Source: Actinomycetes bacterium
Lineage (GTDB): Bacteria; Actinomycetota; Acidimicrobiia; Acidimicrobiales; JAKAOS01
Assembly (NCBI GenBank): GCA_021795215.1
Contig: JAJYPS010000013.1
Span: 1 to 39,370, forward strand
Reading direction: 5' to 3'
Length of the DNA stretch: 39,370 nucleotides
Part shown: positions 23,280-31,355 of the stretch, in pieces
Numbering within the stretch: position 1 is the first letter of the stretch
How the letters are laid out: each line of letters opens with the position of its first letter
Translations under genes and position numbers: made by a program
The notes under the pieces: model-generated
Told to the model about the DNA's origin: nothing
What the model saw: the letters and a program-made list of their open reading frames with translations, nothing else
Database searches by the model: none

Positions 23280-24017
23280 ATGCCAACGCAGTCGCCAAGC
23301 CAGTTGCAGATCCCCGAGAGGGCGCTGGCAGTAGGTGCCCATCCGGACGACGTCGAGTTCGGATGCGGAGGCACGCTGGCCAAGTGGGCCGCAAACGGCT
23401 GCGAAGTGTCACACCTGGTCTGTACCGACGGTTCGAAGGGGTCCTGGGACCCGCTGCAGGACAGGTCCTCGCTGGTGTCCGAGCGCCAGGCGGAACAGAG
23501 GGCGGCGGCACGGGCCTTGGGGGCAACCGGGCAGGTCGTGTTCCTCGGTTGGCCGGACGGAGAGCTGGCCTGCGGAGTCCGCCAGCGGTGGGACGTCTGC
23601 TACTGGATCCGGAAGCTCCGACCGGACGTGGTGCTCGGCCACGACCCCTGGAAGCGCTACCGGCTGCATCCCGACCACCGCAACGCCGGGTTCCTCGTGA
23701 CCGACGGCGTGGTGGCCGCCCGCGACCCTCACTTCTTTCCCGAACAGGGTCCGCCACCTCATCGGCCGACGGCCGTTCTTCTTTGGGAGGCGGACGAACC
23801 CGACTACACCGAGGATGTGTCCGAGTTCGTGCCGGCCAAGCTGGAAGCGCTGCTCGAGCACAGGAGCCAGTTCCGCTCGACCATGGCGGTCACCGATCCG
23901 GCGTCGGAAGAGGAGCTGGGCGCCTTCCGGGACAAGATGCGAGCCCGGATGGCGGAAGCGGGCGCCGAGTCGGGCTTCGAGTCCGGCGAGCAGTTCAAGC
24001 TGATCGATCGTGTCTGA
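23280..24017 (+). CDS. PIG-L / LmbE family deacetylase
   Basis: 245 residues from ATG 23280, with GGAGGAG 8 nt upstream. Zinc-dependent N-acetylglucosaminyl deacetylase fold. AVGAHPDDVEFGCGG at 18-31 provides His21 and Asp23/24, and LHPDHRNAG provides His130 and His133. Relatives include MshB (mycothiol synthesis) and Mca, and detoxifying or biosynthetic deacetylases. Size and motifs do not choose among them. The 3' end overlaps the next gene by 8 bp. Confidence 0.93.
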   Translation: MPTQSPSQLQIPERALAVGAHPDDVEFGCGGTLAKWAANGCEVSHLVCTDGSKGSWDPLQDRSSLVSERQAEQRAAARALGATGQVVFLGWPDGELACGVRQRWDVCYWIRKLRPDVVLGHDPWKRYRLHPDHRNAGFLVTDGVVAARDPHFFPEQGPPPHRPTAVLLWEADEPDYTEDVSEFVPAKLEALLEHRSQFRSTMAVTDPASEEELGAFRDKMRARMAEAGAESGFESGEQFKLIDRV

Positions 24018-25083
24018 ACGCTCCGGGACCACTTCGGACGGTGGGTCCGGGTCGGATGCCGCGACCCTGCCAGTTCGCTCTGGAACTTCGGGTCGGCGGA
24101 GACGGGGGCCGTTGGTAGTGGCGGGCCCGCAGCGCGCTCGGGCCGCTGTCGCCGGCATGGAGTCCTCCGGCGACGTCGGAGAGGAGGTCAGGTTCGTCGT
24201 CTTGAGCGAGGACGGTGTGGCTGCCGAGGACGAGGCGGCGGACGTGGAGGTCCTCTGGCGCCACGGCAGGCCGGAGCGCCGGTGGACCGAGGCGGCGATC
24301 GCGTCCCTGCCCAACCTCGAATGGGTTCACTCCGACTTCGTCGGTGTCGACGTGCTGCCGCTGGACGAGTTCCGCTCCCGCGGCATCCTGCTCACCAACG
24401 GTGCAGGTAACTACAGCAGGCCCATGGCGGAGTGGGTCCTGTTGGCGATGCTGGCGGCGGTCAAACGGTTCCCCACAGTGGTGCGGAGCTCGGACCGAGG
24501 GGTGTGGCAGCTGCCGGGAACGCTGGACGAGCTATGGGGCAAGACCGTGCTGATGCTGGGGTTCGGCACGGTCCACCAGATCGTCGCCCCGCTGGCCGAG
24601 GCCATGGGCATGGAAGTGGTCGCCACCGCCCGGCGCCCGAGGGAGCACCTGCCGGCCGGCGTGACCCGGTGGGCGCAGGGCGACGAGTGGCGTCGGGAGC
24701 TGCACCGAAGTGACTTCGTCGTGGTGGGGCTCCCGCACACTCCGGAGACGGACAGGATCGTCGACGGGGAAGTGTTCGGTCGGATGAAGGAGGGAGCATG
24801 GCTCGTGAACCTCGCCCGCGGCTCTCTCGTCGACGAGAGGGCCCTCGTGGACGCCCTCGACGCCGGCCGCCTGGGCGGAGCGCTGCTCGACTCTTTCGTC
24901 GAGGAGCCTTTGCCGGAGGACCATCCCCTCTGGCGGCGTCCGAACGTGATCGTCGTCCCCCATCACAGCTGGTCTTCGCACCAAGTGATGGTTCGGATCG
25001 AGGACCTGTTCCGGCGGCAGTTGACCGCTTGGGCCTCCGGCGAGGAGCTGGACAACGTGGTCGATCTCTCCGCCGGCTACTGA
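24010..25083 (+). CDS. D-2-hydroxyacid dehydrogenase family protein
   Basis: 357 residues. GTG 24010 overlaps the PIG-L gene. The first ~35 residues are a disordered Ser/Gly tail. The NAD-binding domain has LMLGFGTVHQIVAPLAEAMG (184-189 GFGTVH; the third Gly of GxGxxG is His). Catalytic Arg270 (NLARGSLVDE), Glu299 (FVEEPLPEDHPLW) and His318/319 (VVPHHSWSS) are present. Oxidises D-2-hydroxyacids or reduces 2-keto acids; substrate unknown. Coupling to the deacetylase suggests a shared pathway, but this is inference. Confidence 0.92.
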   Translation: MSERSGTTSDGGSGSDAATLPVRSGTSGRRRRGPLVVAGPQRARAAVAGMESSGDVGEEVRFVVLSEDGVAAEDEAADVEVLWRHGRPERRWTEAAIASLPNLEWVHSDFVGVDVLPLDEFRSRGILLTNGAGNYSRPMAEWVLLAMLAAVKRFPTVVRSSDRGVWQLPGTLDELWGKTVLMLGFGTVHQIVAPLAEAMGMEVVATARRPREHLPAGVTRWAQGDEWRRELHRSDFVVVGLPHTPETDRIVDGEVFGRMKEGAWLVNLARGSLVDERALVDALDAGRLGGALLDSFVEEPLPEDHPLWRRPNVIVVPHHSWSSHQVMVRIEDLFRRQLTAWASGEELDNVVDLSAGY

Positions 25084-25263
25084 TGCCCTGGTTCGTCCGC
25101 AATTAGCCCGCCGCTAAGGCACGGCCTGCCGGGAACCGAGTAGAACAGTGACACATAGCGGTGACGGCGGAACAGAGAGCGGCCGGATGGTCGCCCTCGG
25201 TCGAGCGGTCGACCGATAGGTTGCTCCTGATCACAGGGCGATGGTGCACGAGAGCTGGGTGCG
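25084..25263. other. 180-bp intergenic region upstream of the globin-coupled cyclase
   Basis: No gene. A TAGGTT (-10-like) at 25217-25222 would start a transcript with a ~35-nt leader for the cyclase gene. No other feature seen. Confidence 0.35.
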
Positions 25264-26529
25264 GTGCGGGACTGCGGCGGGAATGTGACAGTGGGAACGC
25301 TCCATGGCACCGAACAAAGCTGCGCCCTGCCCGTAGCCGATCCTCCCGACGGTCCCTTCGGATCGGCGGACACCCAAGGGGCACTCGTCGCGCCGAGTAC
25401 CGCCATCGGCCAGGCGTCGCCATCCTCTTCCGAAGGCCCCGATGCCCTCCCACCGCTCGTCGGCAGCCCTGCTCACCACCACCAGGACGAGCACCACCAG
25501 AACGAGCACCACCACCACGACCACCACCACGACGACGGGCCGGTGCCGGCGCCTCTGGTCGGCTGGAGCGAAGAGGACCAGGCCGTCGTCCAAGCCGCCG
25601 CTCCCAGCCTCGAGTTGGTGGCGGACGCCTTCGTGGAAGACCTGGCTCATCAGATCGAGAGCCACCCGGAGTTCCGCGCCGGCGTCGAGCGGACGTCGAC
25701 CCTGGAGCGCCATCACGACTTGATGGTGGAGCACTTGAACGCCCTGCTGCGGGGCGGCCCGCGGGATGAGGACACCCAGGTCCGCTCGAGAAGGGTGGGC
25801 AGGGTCCACATAGCGAACGGCGTGCGACCTTCGTGGTACGTGCTGCTCTACAACCGCTGGTTCGCCGCCCTGCACAAGGTCGAGGACGCCGGCCTGCCGC
25901 TCCCGCCTCTCGAGCTGCTCAGGCGCCTTTGGCAGTGGGACCTGGGCATGTCGCTCGACGCCTACCACGAGGGCCTGCTTAGCCGCTGGGATGCGGAGAA
26001 GGGGGAGCTCGAGGAGACGGTGACGACGTTCCGCAGGCTCGCCAGCACGGACCCTCTGACGGGCCTGGCGAACCGCTCGGCGGTCGAGGAGGTGATGCGA
26101 GGGTTGGAGGGCCAGTACGGTCGGTCCGGCTTCTTCGTGCTCATGGACCTGGACAACTTCAAGAGCCTGAACGACCGCTTGGGACACCCCATGGGCGACC
26201 GGGCGCTCCAGGTCATCGGCAAGGCGCTGGCCGGCAGTGTGCGCCGGTCGGACGTGGTGGCACGCATCGGCGGGGACGAGTTCTGCCTCTGGAACCCCAG
26301 TGGCGTCGACGACGAGTCGCTGTGGGAACAGCTGCGTCGCATAGTGGCCGGCCTTCCTCTGCGCAGCCTCGACATCGGCGTCTCCGCGGGAGCGGCCCGG
26401 TTCGGTCCGGACGGCCAGGACTTCCTGTCCCTCTACCACGCCGCGGACGAAGCGCTCTACGCCGTGAAGCGGAACGGACGGGGGGGGCTCAAGCTCACCA
26501 GGCAGGATCGCATACACCACTGGGACTGA
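25264..26529 (+). CDS. Globin-coupled sensor diguanylate cyclase with a His-rich segment
   Basis: 421 residues if GTG 25264 is used. Residues 1-70 are disordered; 71-92 are a histidine/acid cluster with 12 His (HHHQDEHHQNEHHHHD and on). A protoglobin/globin sensor domain (~98-245) has VHIANGVRPSWYVLLYNRWF with proximal His182. The GGDEF domain (~262-415) starts STDPLTGLANR, has MDLDNFKSLNDRLGH and intact RIGGDEF (336-340) with the inhibitory RxxD (RRSD, 327-330). It should make c-di-GMP from GTP in response to O2 or another haem ligand. The His cluster may bind Ni/Zn/Co or haem. Start is uncertain: GTG codons further in (residues 8 or 10) are possible. Confidence 0.9.
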   Translation: MRDCGGNVTVGTLHGTEQSCALPVADPPDGPFGSADTQGALVAPSTAIGQASPSSSEGPDALPPLVGSPAHHHQDEHHQNEHHHHDHHHDDGPVPAPLVGWSEEDQAVVQAAAPSLELVADAFVEDLAHQIESHPEFRAGVERTSTLERHHDLMVEHLNALLRGGPRDEDTQVRSRRVGRVHIANGVRPSWYVLLYNRWFAALHKVEDAGLPLPPLELLRRLWQWDLGMSLDAYHEGLLSRWDAEKGELEETVTTFRRLASTDPLTGLANRSAVEEVMRGLEGQYGRSGFFVLMDLDNFKSLNDRLGHPMGDRALQVIGKALAGSVRRSDVVARIGGDEFCLWNPSGVDDESLWEQLRRIVAGLPLRSLDIGVSAGAARFGPDGQDFLSLYHAADEALYAVKRNGRGGLKLTRQDRIHHWD

Positions 26530-26612
26530 TCGTGACCAGCGCAAGCCGCCGAGCCGACGCACGCCGCGTCCCGGCCGTCGTTCCGCCCGAGACAGCGTCT
26601 CACCGCGAACGG

Positions 26613-29429
26613 TCAGGGCCGCAGGGACATCTCACGCGACCGCCCCACGGACCGGTCCGAAGGCCCCGGAGCCCTTCCGAGCGATCGCTCGCCGGCACCC
26701 AGCCCGACCGCAATGCGGACGTTTCTCTCCACGTCCGCCTTCTCGGCCCGCATCGCCCGCTTGTCCGCAGGCGCAACGTCGCTCCCGCTGTGGTCGGGGC
26801 CGGCTCGCTGTTCCGAACCGGCCCGGTCAACCCCCCACCGCTGCTCGAAAGCCACAGCCGAACCTGCTGCACGCCTCCAGGCCGAAAGAGCGGCCACACC
26901 TCGGGGCGGCCTGCCGAGTCGACCCACCAGCCGGTCGGGCAGCGCCACCTCGGCCGCACGCCCCAGCAGTTGGCGCATCGCCGTAGGCGGCTCGGGAAGC
27001 CCCATCGCTCTCGCTTTCGCCACGGCATCCAGGGCCGTCCCCGTCTCGCCCCCCGCAACGGCATAGAACGTCACCGCTTTCGCTCTCCCACTCCTGCCTG
27101 GCGGCTGCGCGGGACTCGGGAACGGATCGGCGCCGGGTCCGTCCGAGCCGTGCGACACCTCGGTAGCAGGCCCCAGCGACACGGCAGGCACCAGCGACAC
27201 GGCAGGCACCAGCGACACGGCAGGCCCCAACGACATCGTGGGGCGCCTCCCGGACCGGCGCGCCTGTGCCGGCGTCATCGCGTACGCGTGGTGCAGTCCC
27301 CTCCGGCGGACCTCGGAGCGCAGCAGCGTGCGCTCTTCTCCGGACCCGGACCGCAGCAGCACTCCATCGGGGGAGCACGACACCACCGTATGCACCCCGT
27401 TGAGCGACGCCCACTGCCGGCCCGGTCTTGCGGCACGAACCACGTCTCCTGGGGCAAGCTCCAACCCGCCCATCCGGGTCGGTCCGCCAAGCTTGCCCAA
27501 CGCCGTCAGCCTCTCCCGCACGGCCGCATTGCAGATCGAAGCGGTGGAGGCGTCAGGGGTGACCAGAGTCGGCCCGAGCTCCCCTTCGGATCTCGGCCGC
27601 GCGGACCCCTTGACCCAGTCGTCGACCACCTCCCTTCGCAGCTCCGCGCTGGTCGGTGCCAGCACGACCGTAGCGCCGTCCACCTCCATCCGAAGGCTCG
27701 GCCGCACCGAAGTCGCGTCGCCCACCTGCACCGTCGGGCCCGAGCTGCGTACCGGCACATGAACCACGCTCCCGGCACCGCCTGCGGCCCGGGCAAGGAG
27801 CCGATGCGCTCCCGCCTGCTGCGTCCACTTGCCGGCCAGCATCACCACGGTGCCCGCCGGAGCCGACGCTTCGCCCAGCAGCGCCAGCTGGACCGGCGAC
27901 ATCATCTCCGCCCCTGCCACCACGGTCACGCTCCCGACCGAGCCCGGCCGGATCGGCCGCTGCACCGACGTCCCGTTCTCGAACCCTGCCGTCACCGACC
28001 AGCTCTGCGCCATCGCTTCGGTGGGCGCCACCAGCCGGACCTCCGAGCCGGCTGCTTCGAACATCGCCCTCACTCCGTCCAGCAGATCGGGCGAGGACCA
28101 TACCGGCCCGTCCATTGCCACGACCGCAACGGAAGTCTCGACCTTCGCCAGGGCGGTGAGTGCGGCGACCTCTTCGTCGGCCAGACCCGGCCGACGCTCC
28201 AACGCAGATCGCAGCCCCGACTCCAACGCGGCCCGGTCGACGGAGGGACGCTGGCCGAAGGATCTGGAAGCGATCCGCCTCGCCGCCTCGACCGAGGACG
28301 GAGGGGCCCACACGCTGTAGCGGCCGTTTCGCCGGGCCGGCACCGGAGTGCCGGCCTCGTCGATCACAGCGTCCGCCGTACGATCGAGCCAGCCGGCCTC
28401 CGCCCCTTGTGGCAACGACAGCGCCAGCGCAGCCACCATGTCGGTCCTTCGGAAGAAGCCGGTGCCCCCCGCCGCGACCTCGGCCAGCTCTTCCGCGCCG
28501 AGGTTCCGCTTCACCGGCTCCACGTCGGCCTCCGGGTGCGTCGCTGCGGACGGGTGCCAAGTGGGAGCCGCCCGAGAGCAGCGCTCCCGCCAGCTCTCCC
28601 TCAATCCGTCCACGTCCGGGCGAGGCTCCTTCGGACCCCTGGTGGCCAGTGCCGCATGCCTCGCAGCCCTGGCACCTTCGGCCGTCCACTCCGCCATCTG
28701 CCGCTCCACGTCCGCCCGGCGCGTCGACATCTCGCGCACGACCGGTTCCGGCACGCCCACGAGCGACGGCGGCAGACCCTGGCGGCAAGCGAAGCGGCAC
28801 CCCAGGTCGACACCCAGCCGGTGGCGCAGCTCTGCGTTGTACACCAGCCCCGCCGTTCGGCGCTCGGCAAAGAGGCGGCCGGCGTCCAGAGCGGTCCAGC
28901 GTCCGTCCTGCCCTTCCACCAGATTCGCCAGAAGCACGTGAGTATGCAGGTGGGGGTCCGCCGCCCGGCTCAGCCGATGGGGAAACGCCGCAGCCACTGC
29001 TCCACTCACGCCGACGGACACCGACGCCCCTCCGGATTGGCGGCGGGCGTACAGACCTCGGCGCTCCAGGTACGCGACCGTCGACGCCACCGAGCGGTGA
29101 TGGGCGGCGGCGATTGCCGCCGCGGTCGGCCTGTCGGCAGTGCCCCACAGCACCGAGACTGCCTTCGGCGCCGCGAAGGTGAGGTCCCAAGCGGCGACAC
29201 GCACTCGTGAGTGAGCCACCCCCAGCATCTCACCCGTACCTGGATGGGCACCCGCCATCACCGCCCTGAGCTCCGCTGCCGACGCCCCCCCTTGCAGACC
29301 CAGTGCCACGGACCCCGCCCCGGTCCACCTGCCTCCCGGATCTCCCGGTCCCTCCAGGTCCTCCGGCTCCGCCCCGACCGTCTTCAGGTAGTACGACTCT
29401 CCGCCCCGGTGAACACGTGACAGGTGCAA
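26613..29429 (-). CDS. MobF-type (TrwC/TraA-like) relaxase with degenerate helicase part
   Basis: 938 residues from TTG 29429 (GGAGGAG 8 nt upstream). The N-terminal relaxase shows tandem Tyr13-Tyr14 (GGESYYLK), GRWTG at 33-37, WDLTFAAPKAVSVLWG at 81-96 and the HUH metal motif HLHTH at 160-164, all present. The C-terminal RecA-like helicase region is recognisable but motifs are lost: Walker A is MDGPVWSS where GPAGTGKT is expected, Walker B is VVAGAEMMS rather than VVDEAGM, and motif III has AGKWTQQAG instead of GDPRQLPAV. The tail holds an 18-bp tandem repeat (SLVPAV units) and a disordered region. No T4SS, coupling protein or oriT was found. Divergent from a DEDD exonuclease. Confidence 0.9.
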   Translation of the reverse strand: MHLSRVHRGGESYYLKTVGAEPEDLEGPGDPGGRWTGAGSVALGLQGGASAAELRAVMAGAHPGTGEMLGVAHSRVRVAAWDLTFAAPKAVSVLWGTADRPTAAAIAAAHHRSVASTVAYLERRGLYARRQSGGASVSVGVSGAVAAAFPHRLSRAADPHLHTHVLLANLVEGQDGRWTALDAGRLFAERRTAGLVYNAELRHRLGVDLGCRFACRQGLPPSLVGVPEPVVREMSTRRADVERQMAEWTAEGARAARHAALATRGPKEPRPDVDGLRESWRERCSRAAPTWHPSAATHPEADVEPVKRNLGAEELAEVAAGGTGFFRRTDMVAALALSLPQGAEAGWLDRTADAVIDEAGTPVPARRNGRYSVWAPPSSVEAARRIASRSFGQRPSVDRAALESGLRSALERRPGLADEEVAALTALAKVETSVAVVAMDGPVWSSPDLLDGVRAMFEAAGSEVRLVAPTEAMAQSWSVTAGFENGTSVQRPIRPGSVGSVTVVAGAEMMSPVQLALLGEASAPAGTVVMLAGKWTQQAGAHRLLARAAGGAGSVVHVPVRSSGPTVQVGDATSVRPSLRMEVDGATVVLAPTSAELRREVVDDWVKGSARPRSEGELGPTLVTPDASTASICNAAVRERLTALGKLGGPTRMGGLELAPGDVVRAARPGRQWASLNGVHTVVSCSPDGVLLRSGSGEERTLLRSEVRRRGLHHAYAMTPAQARRSGRRPTMSLGPAVSLVPAVSLVPAVSLGPATEVSHGSDGPGADPFPSPAQPPGRSGRAKAVTFYAVAGGETGTALDAVAKARAMGLPEPPTAMRQLLGRAAEVALPDRLVGRLGRPPRGVAALSAWRRAAGSAVAFEQRWGVDRAGSEQRAGPDHSGSDVAPADKRAMRAEKADVERNVRIAVGLGAGERSLGRAPGPSDRSVGRSREMSLRP
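27166..27234. repeat. 18-bp tandem repeat inside the relaxase gene
   Basis: Nearly four copies of GCAGGCACCAGCGACACG starting at 27166, 27184, 27202 and 27220 (the first and last with C for A; the last truncated). On the coding strand it yields six-residue units VSLVPA/VSLGPA. In frame. Confidence 0.9.
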
Positions 29430-29618
29430 CAGTCACTCTCCTCCGCGCCGGGACCTTCCCTGCGGCAGCCGTCTTTCTATCACGTCCTGATATTTCATAT
29501 CCTTTCATGTCTACTTACATCACTGTCACTCCACTGTCGTAGATTGAGCGGCAGGCAACCGCTTCGACGTTCCATGCCGGCCATCGAACGTCAACCAGGG
29601 CGGAAAGGGGGAGAGAAG
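29430..29618. promoter_or_regulatory. AT-rich divergent control region between relaxase and DEDD exonuclease
   Basis: 189 bp, with the segment 29474-29545 clearly richer in A/T than anything around it. It contains the palindrome GATATTTCATATC (29489-29501), a TAGATT -10-like box for the plus-strand gene (29540-29545) and ribosome-binding sites at both ends (GGAGGAG for the relaxase; GGAGAGAAG for the exonuclease). A shared operator is likely. It could also hold an oriT-like nick site; none is recognised. Confidence 0.5.
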
Positions 29619-30239
29619 GTGACGGAGCTGATTGCTCTCGACATCGAGACGACGGGTCTGGACGTAGTCCGGGACAGGATCCTTTCCGTCGCTCTCTACG
29701 CATCGGAAACGGACTGCGTCGCCTTCTTCGGCGACGAGAGCAGGGTGATCGGCTCCGTCGACGCCTGGCTGCGGTCCAGACCTCCCAGCATCGTGGTCGG
29801 CTGGCACTCGTCTGCCTTCGACTGTCCCATGCTGCGCCACCGAGCGGACAGCAACGGCGAGCCGCTGACGCTGGAGCTCCGCAGGATGGAACACGGTCCT
29901 CGACGCCCGAACCGCCGTGAACAGGCAGGCTGGCCAGCTGAGGGAGCCGCACGGTTTGCCAGCTCGAGCGAGAGTGGCACGAGCGCCTACTGGGCTCGCT
30001 TCGGATCACACGAGCATCTCGACATAGCGCCCTTCTGGCGACCTTGGGCGCAGATGCGGGGACTGTCCGGAGGGCTCAAGTCCGTCGCCAAGGCGAACGG
30101 GATCCCCGTGTTGGAGGTCGACCGCACCCGCATGTCCACTCTGAGCGCCGACCAGCTGTGCCAGTACAATCTGTCCGACGTCCGTGCCACGTATCGACTG
30201 GCGCGGATGCTGCCCCAGTCCTGGCTGACCGGGTCCTGA
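29619..30239 (+). CDS. DEDD-type 3'-5' exonuclease (RNase H-like, PolB-exonuclease type)
   Basis: 206 residues from GTG 29619, with GGAGAGAAG just upstream. ALDIETTGLD holds the first Asp/Glu (Exo I), VVGWHSSAFDCPMLRHRA is Exo II (Asp in FD; Ser takes the place of the usual Asn), and YNLSDVRATYRL is Exo III (YxxxD). It resembles the proofreading domain of family B polymerases without the polymerase. It should degrade single-stranded DNA or RNA 3' ends. The divergent relaxase may make the single strands it processes; this is inference. The 3' end is duplicated in tandem downstream. Confidence 0.85.
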   Translation: MTELIALDIETTGLDVVRDRILSVALYASETDCVAFFGDESRVIGSVDAWLRSRPPSIVVGWHSSAFDCPMLRHRADSNGEPLTLELRRMEHGPRRPNRREQAGWPAEGAARFASSSESGTSAYWARFGSHEHLDIAPFWRPWAQMRGLSGGLKSVAKANGIPVLEVDRTRMSTLSADQLCQYNLSDVRATYRLARMLPQSWLTGS

Positions 30240-30290
30240 CCCACGGCTGACCGGGTCATGGCTGACCGGTCCTGGCTGACCGGGGTCTGA
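30219..30290. repeat. Imperfect tandem repeats of the exonuclease stop region
   Basis: GGCTGACCGGGTC-type cores at 30223, 30245, 30260 (one base shorter) and 30274 (one base longer). The first carries the last codons of the exonuclease gene (SWLTGS) and TGA; the others follow in the 3' region. Confidence 0.85.
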
Positions 30291-30307
30291 CTTACGGCCG
30301 CCGGCCT

Positions 30308-30355
30308 CACACCCTGCCGGTCGCACACCCTGCCGGCCGCACACCCTGCCGGCCG
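30308..30355. repeat. 16-bp tandem repeat between exonuclease and pafC
   Basis: Three copies of CACACCCTGCCGG(C/T)CG at 30308, 30324 and 30340. The gap 30240-30425 has no other feature apart from the previous repeat cluster; it is a convergent intergenic region. Confidence 0.85.
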
Positions 30356-30425
30356 CGCGTTCGGGGCACCGACCGAGGACGGCCTGGGCGCCGACGTGCC
30401 TCGGGGAACGGGACGGGACGGGAGA

Positions 30426-31355
30426 TCAGCGGTAGAGGGCCAGGATTCGATGCGCCGCCTTCGCCGGAGCGCCCACCAGCTCCGCTGGGGAAAGCACCCG
30501 GCCGCCGGGGCCGACCCTCAGCATCAGTCGCTCCAGCCAAGCCCGGCCGGAGACCGGCAGCGAGATCTCGAGTCGCCCTTCGCCTCCGACTTCCACCGAA
30601 TAGACCGGGTAAGTGTCGGCAATCCAGCAGGCAGAGGCAGGCACATCCAGTCGGACGGTGGTGCTGTCAGGCCCGGGAACGGGTGCCTCGGGGTCGGAGG
30701 CAGCCGTCCGCTCTCCGGAGCAGTTCCGGCCGGTCGGCCTGATCGCCCTCACGCGGTCCAACCTGAAGTGACGGACGCCTCGGGCCATGTGGCAGTACGC
30801 GTCCAGGTACCAGTGTCCCTCCCTCGCGTACACCAGGTGCGGATCGATCTCCCGCACGGTCGTCTCGTCGTGGGCGGCCGAGTGGTACTCGACCTCGATC
30901 GTCTCCCGCTTCTCCGCCGCAGCCAGCGCCCGGGCGAGAAGCGAGGGCGAATCCAGGTTCACCGCCAGGCGGGAGCGCTCGCCCAGGGCGGCCTCCAACT
31001 TCTCCGCCGCAGTGGCCAGCGGTCCCGATTCGTCCGCTCCGGGAATCGACAGCAGCGCTCGTGCGGTTGCTGCCACGGCGAACCCTTCGGCGGCGCTCAG
31101 ACGCAGCGGTCGGCTCAGGTGAGGGCCGGGACAGACCTCGACCATGCCGTCCGCCACGATGATGTCGACCAGCCTGTCCGGCGTGTAGGGCGGCAGCCCG
31201 CAGCAGGCGGCCCGCTCGAGCAGCGCCACGACCTCGTCCGGCTGCAGGCCGAACTTGGCCGACAACTCGGCCACCGGCGTCTGCCCCCTGCCGGCGAGCC
31301 ACGGCAGCATCAGCAGGATCTGTCGAAGGCGGGTGGCCGCGTCGACTCCCGGCAT
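30426..31355 (-). CDS. pafC: WYL-domain transcription regulator PafC
   Basis: 309 residues. N-terminal winged HTH (ATRLRQILLMLPWLAGRGQT), WYL domain around HYSAAHDETTVREIDPHLVY... GHWYLDAYCHMARGVRHFRLDRV, and C-terminal WCX extension. PafC pairs with PafB as the SOS-independent DNA-damage activator of actinobacteria. ATG 31355 overlaps the pafB stop by one base (TGATG), so translation is coupled. The proteasome genes pafA/pup that precede it in mycobacteria are not in the window. Confidence 0.93.
   Translation of the reverse strand: MPGVDAATRLRQILLMLPWLAGRGQTPVAELSAKFGLQPDEVVALLERAACCGLPPYTPDRLVDIIVADGMVEVCPGPHLSRPLRLSAAEGFAVAATARALLSIPGADESGPLATAAEKLEAALGERSRLAVNLDSPSLLARALAAAEKRETIEVEYHSAAHDETTVREIDPHLVYAREGHWYLDAYCHMARGVRHFRLDRVRAIRPTGRNCSGERTAASDPEAPVPGPDSTTVRLDVPASACWIADTYPVYSVEVGGEGRLEISLPVSGRAWLERLMLRVGPGGRVLSPAELVGAPAKAAHRILALYR

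Noticed and set aside
26322-29210. Very long plus-strand open frame opposite the relaxase
   Set aside because: It is the antisense shadow of a well-supported relaxase gene; its translation is Arg/Pro/His-rich with no motif, as expected of shadow frames at high GC.
26613-30239. Complete ICE or integrative plasmid
   Set aside because: No T4SS, coupling protein, integrase, partition genes or flanking direct repeats were found; housekeeping genes lie on both sides.
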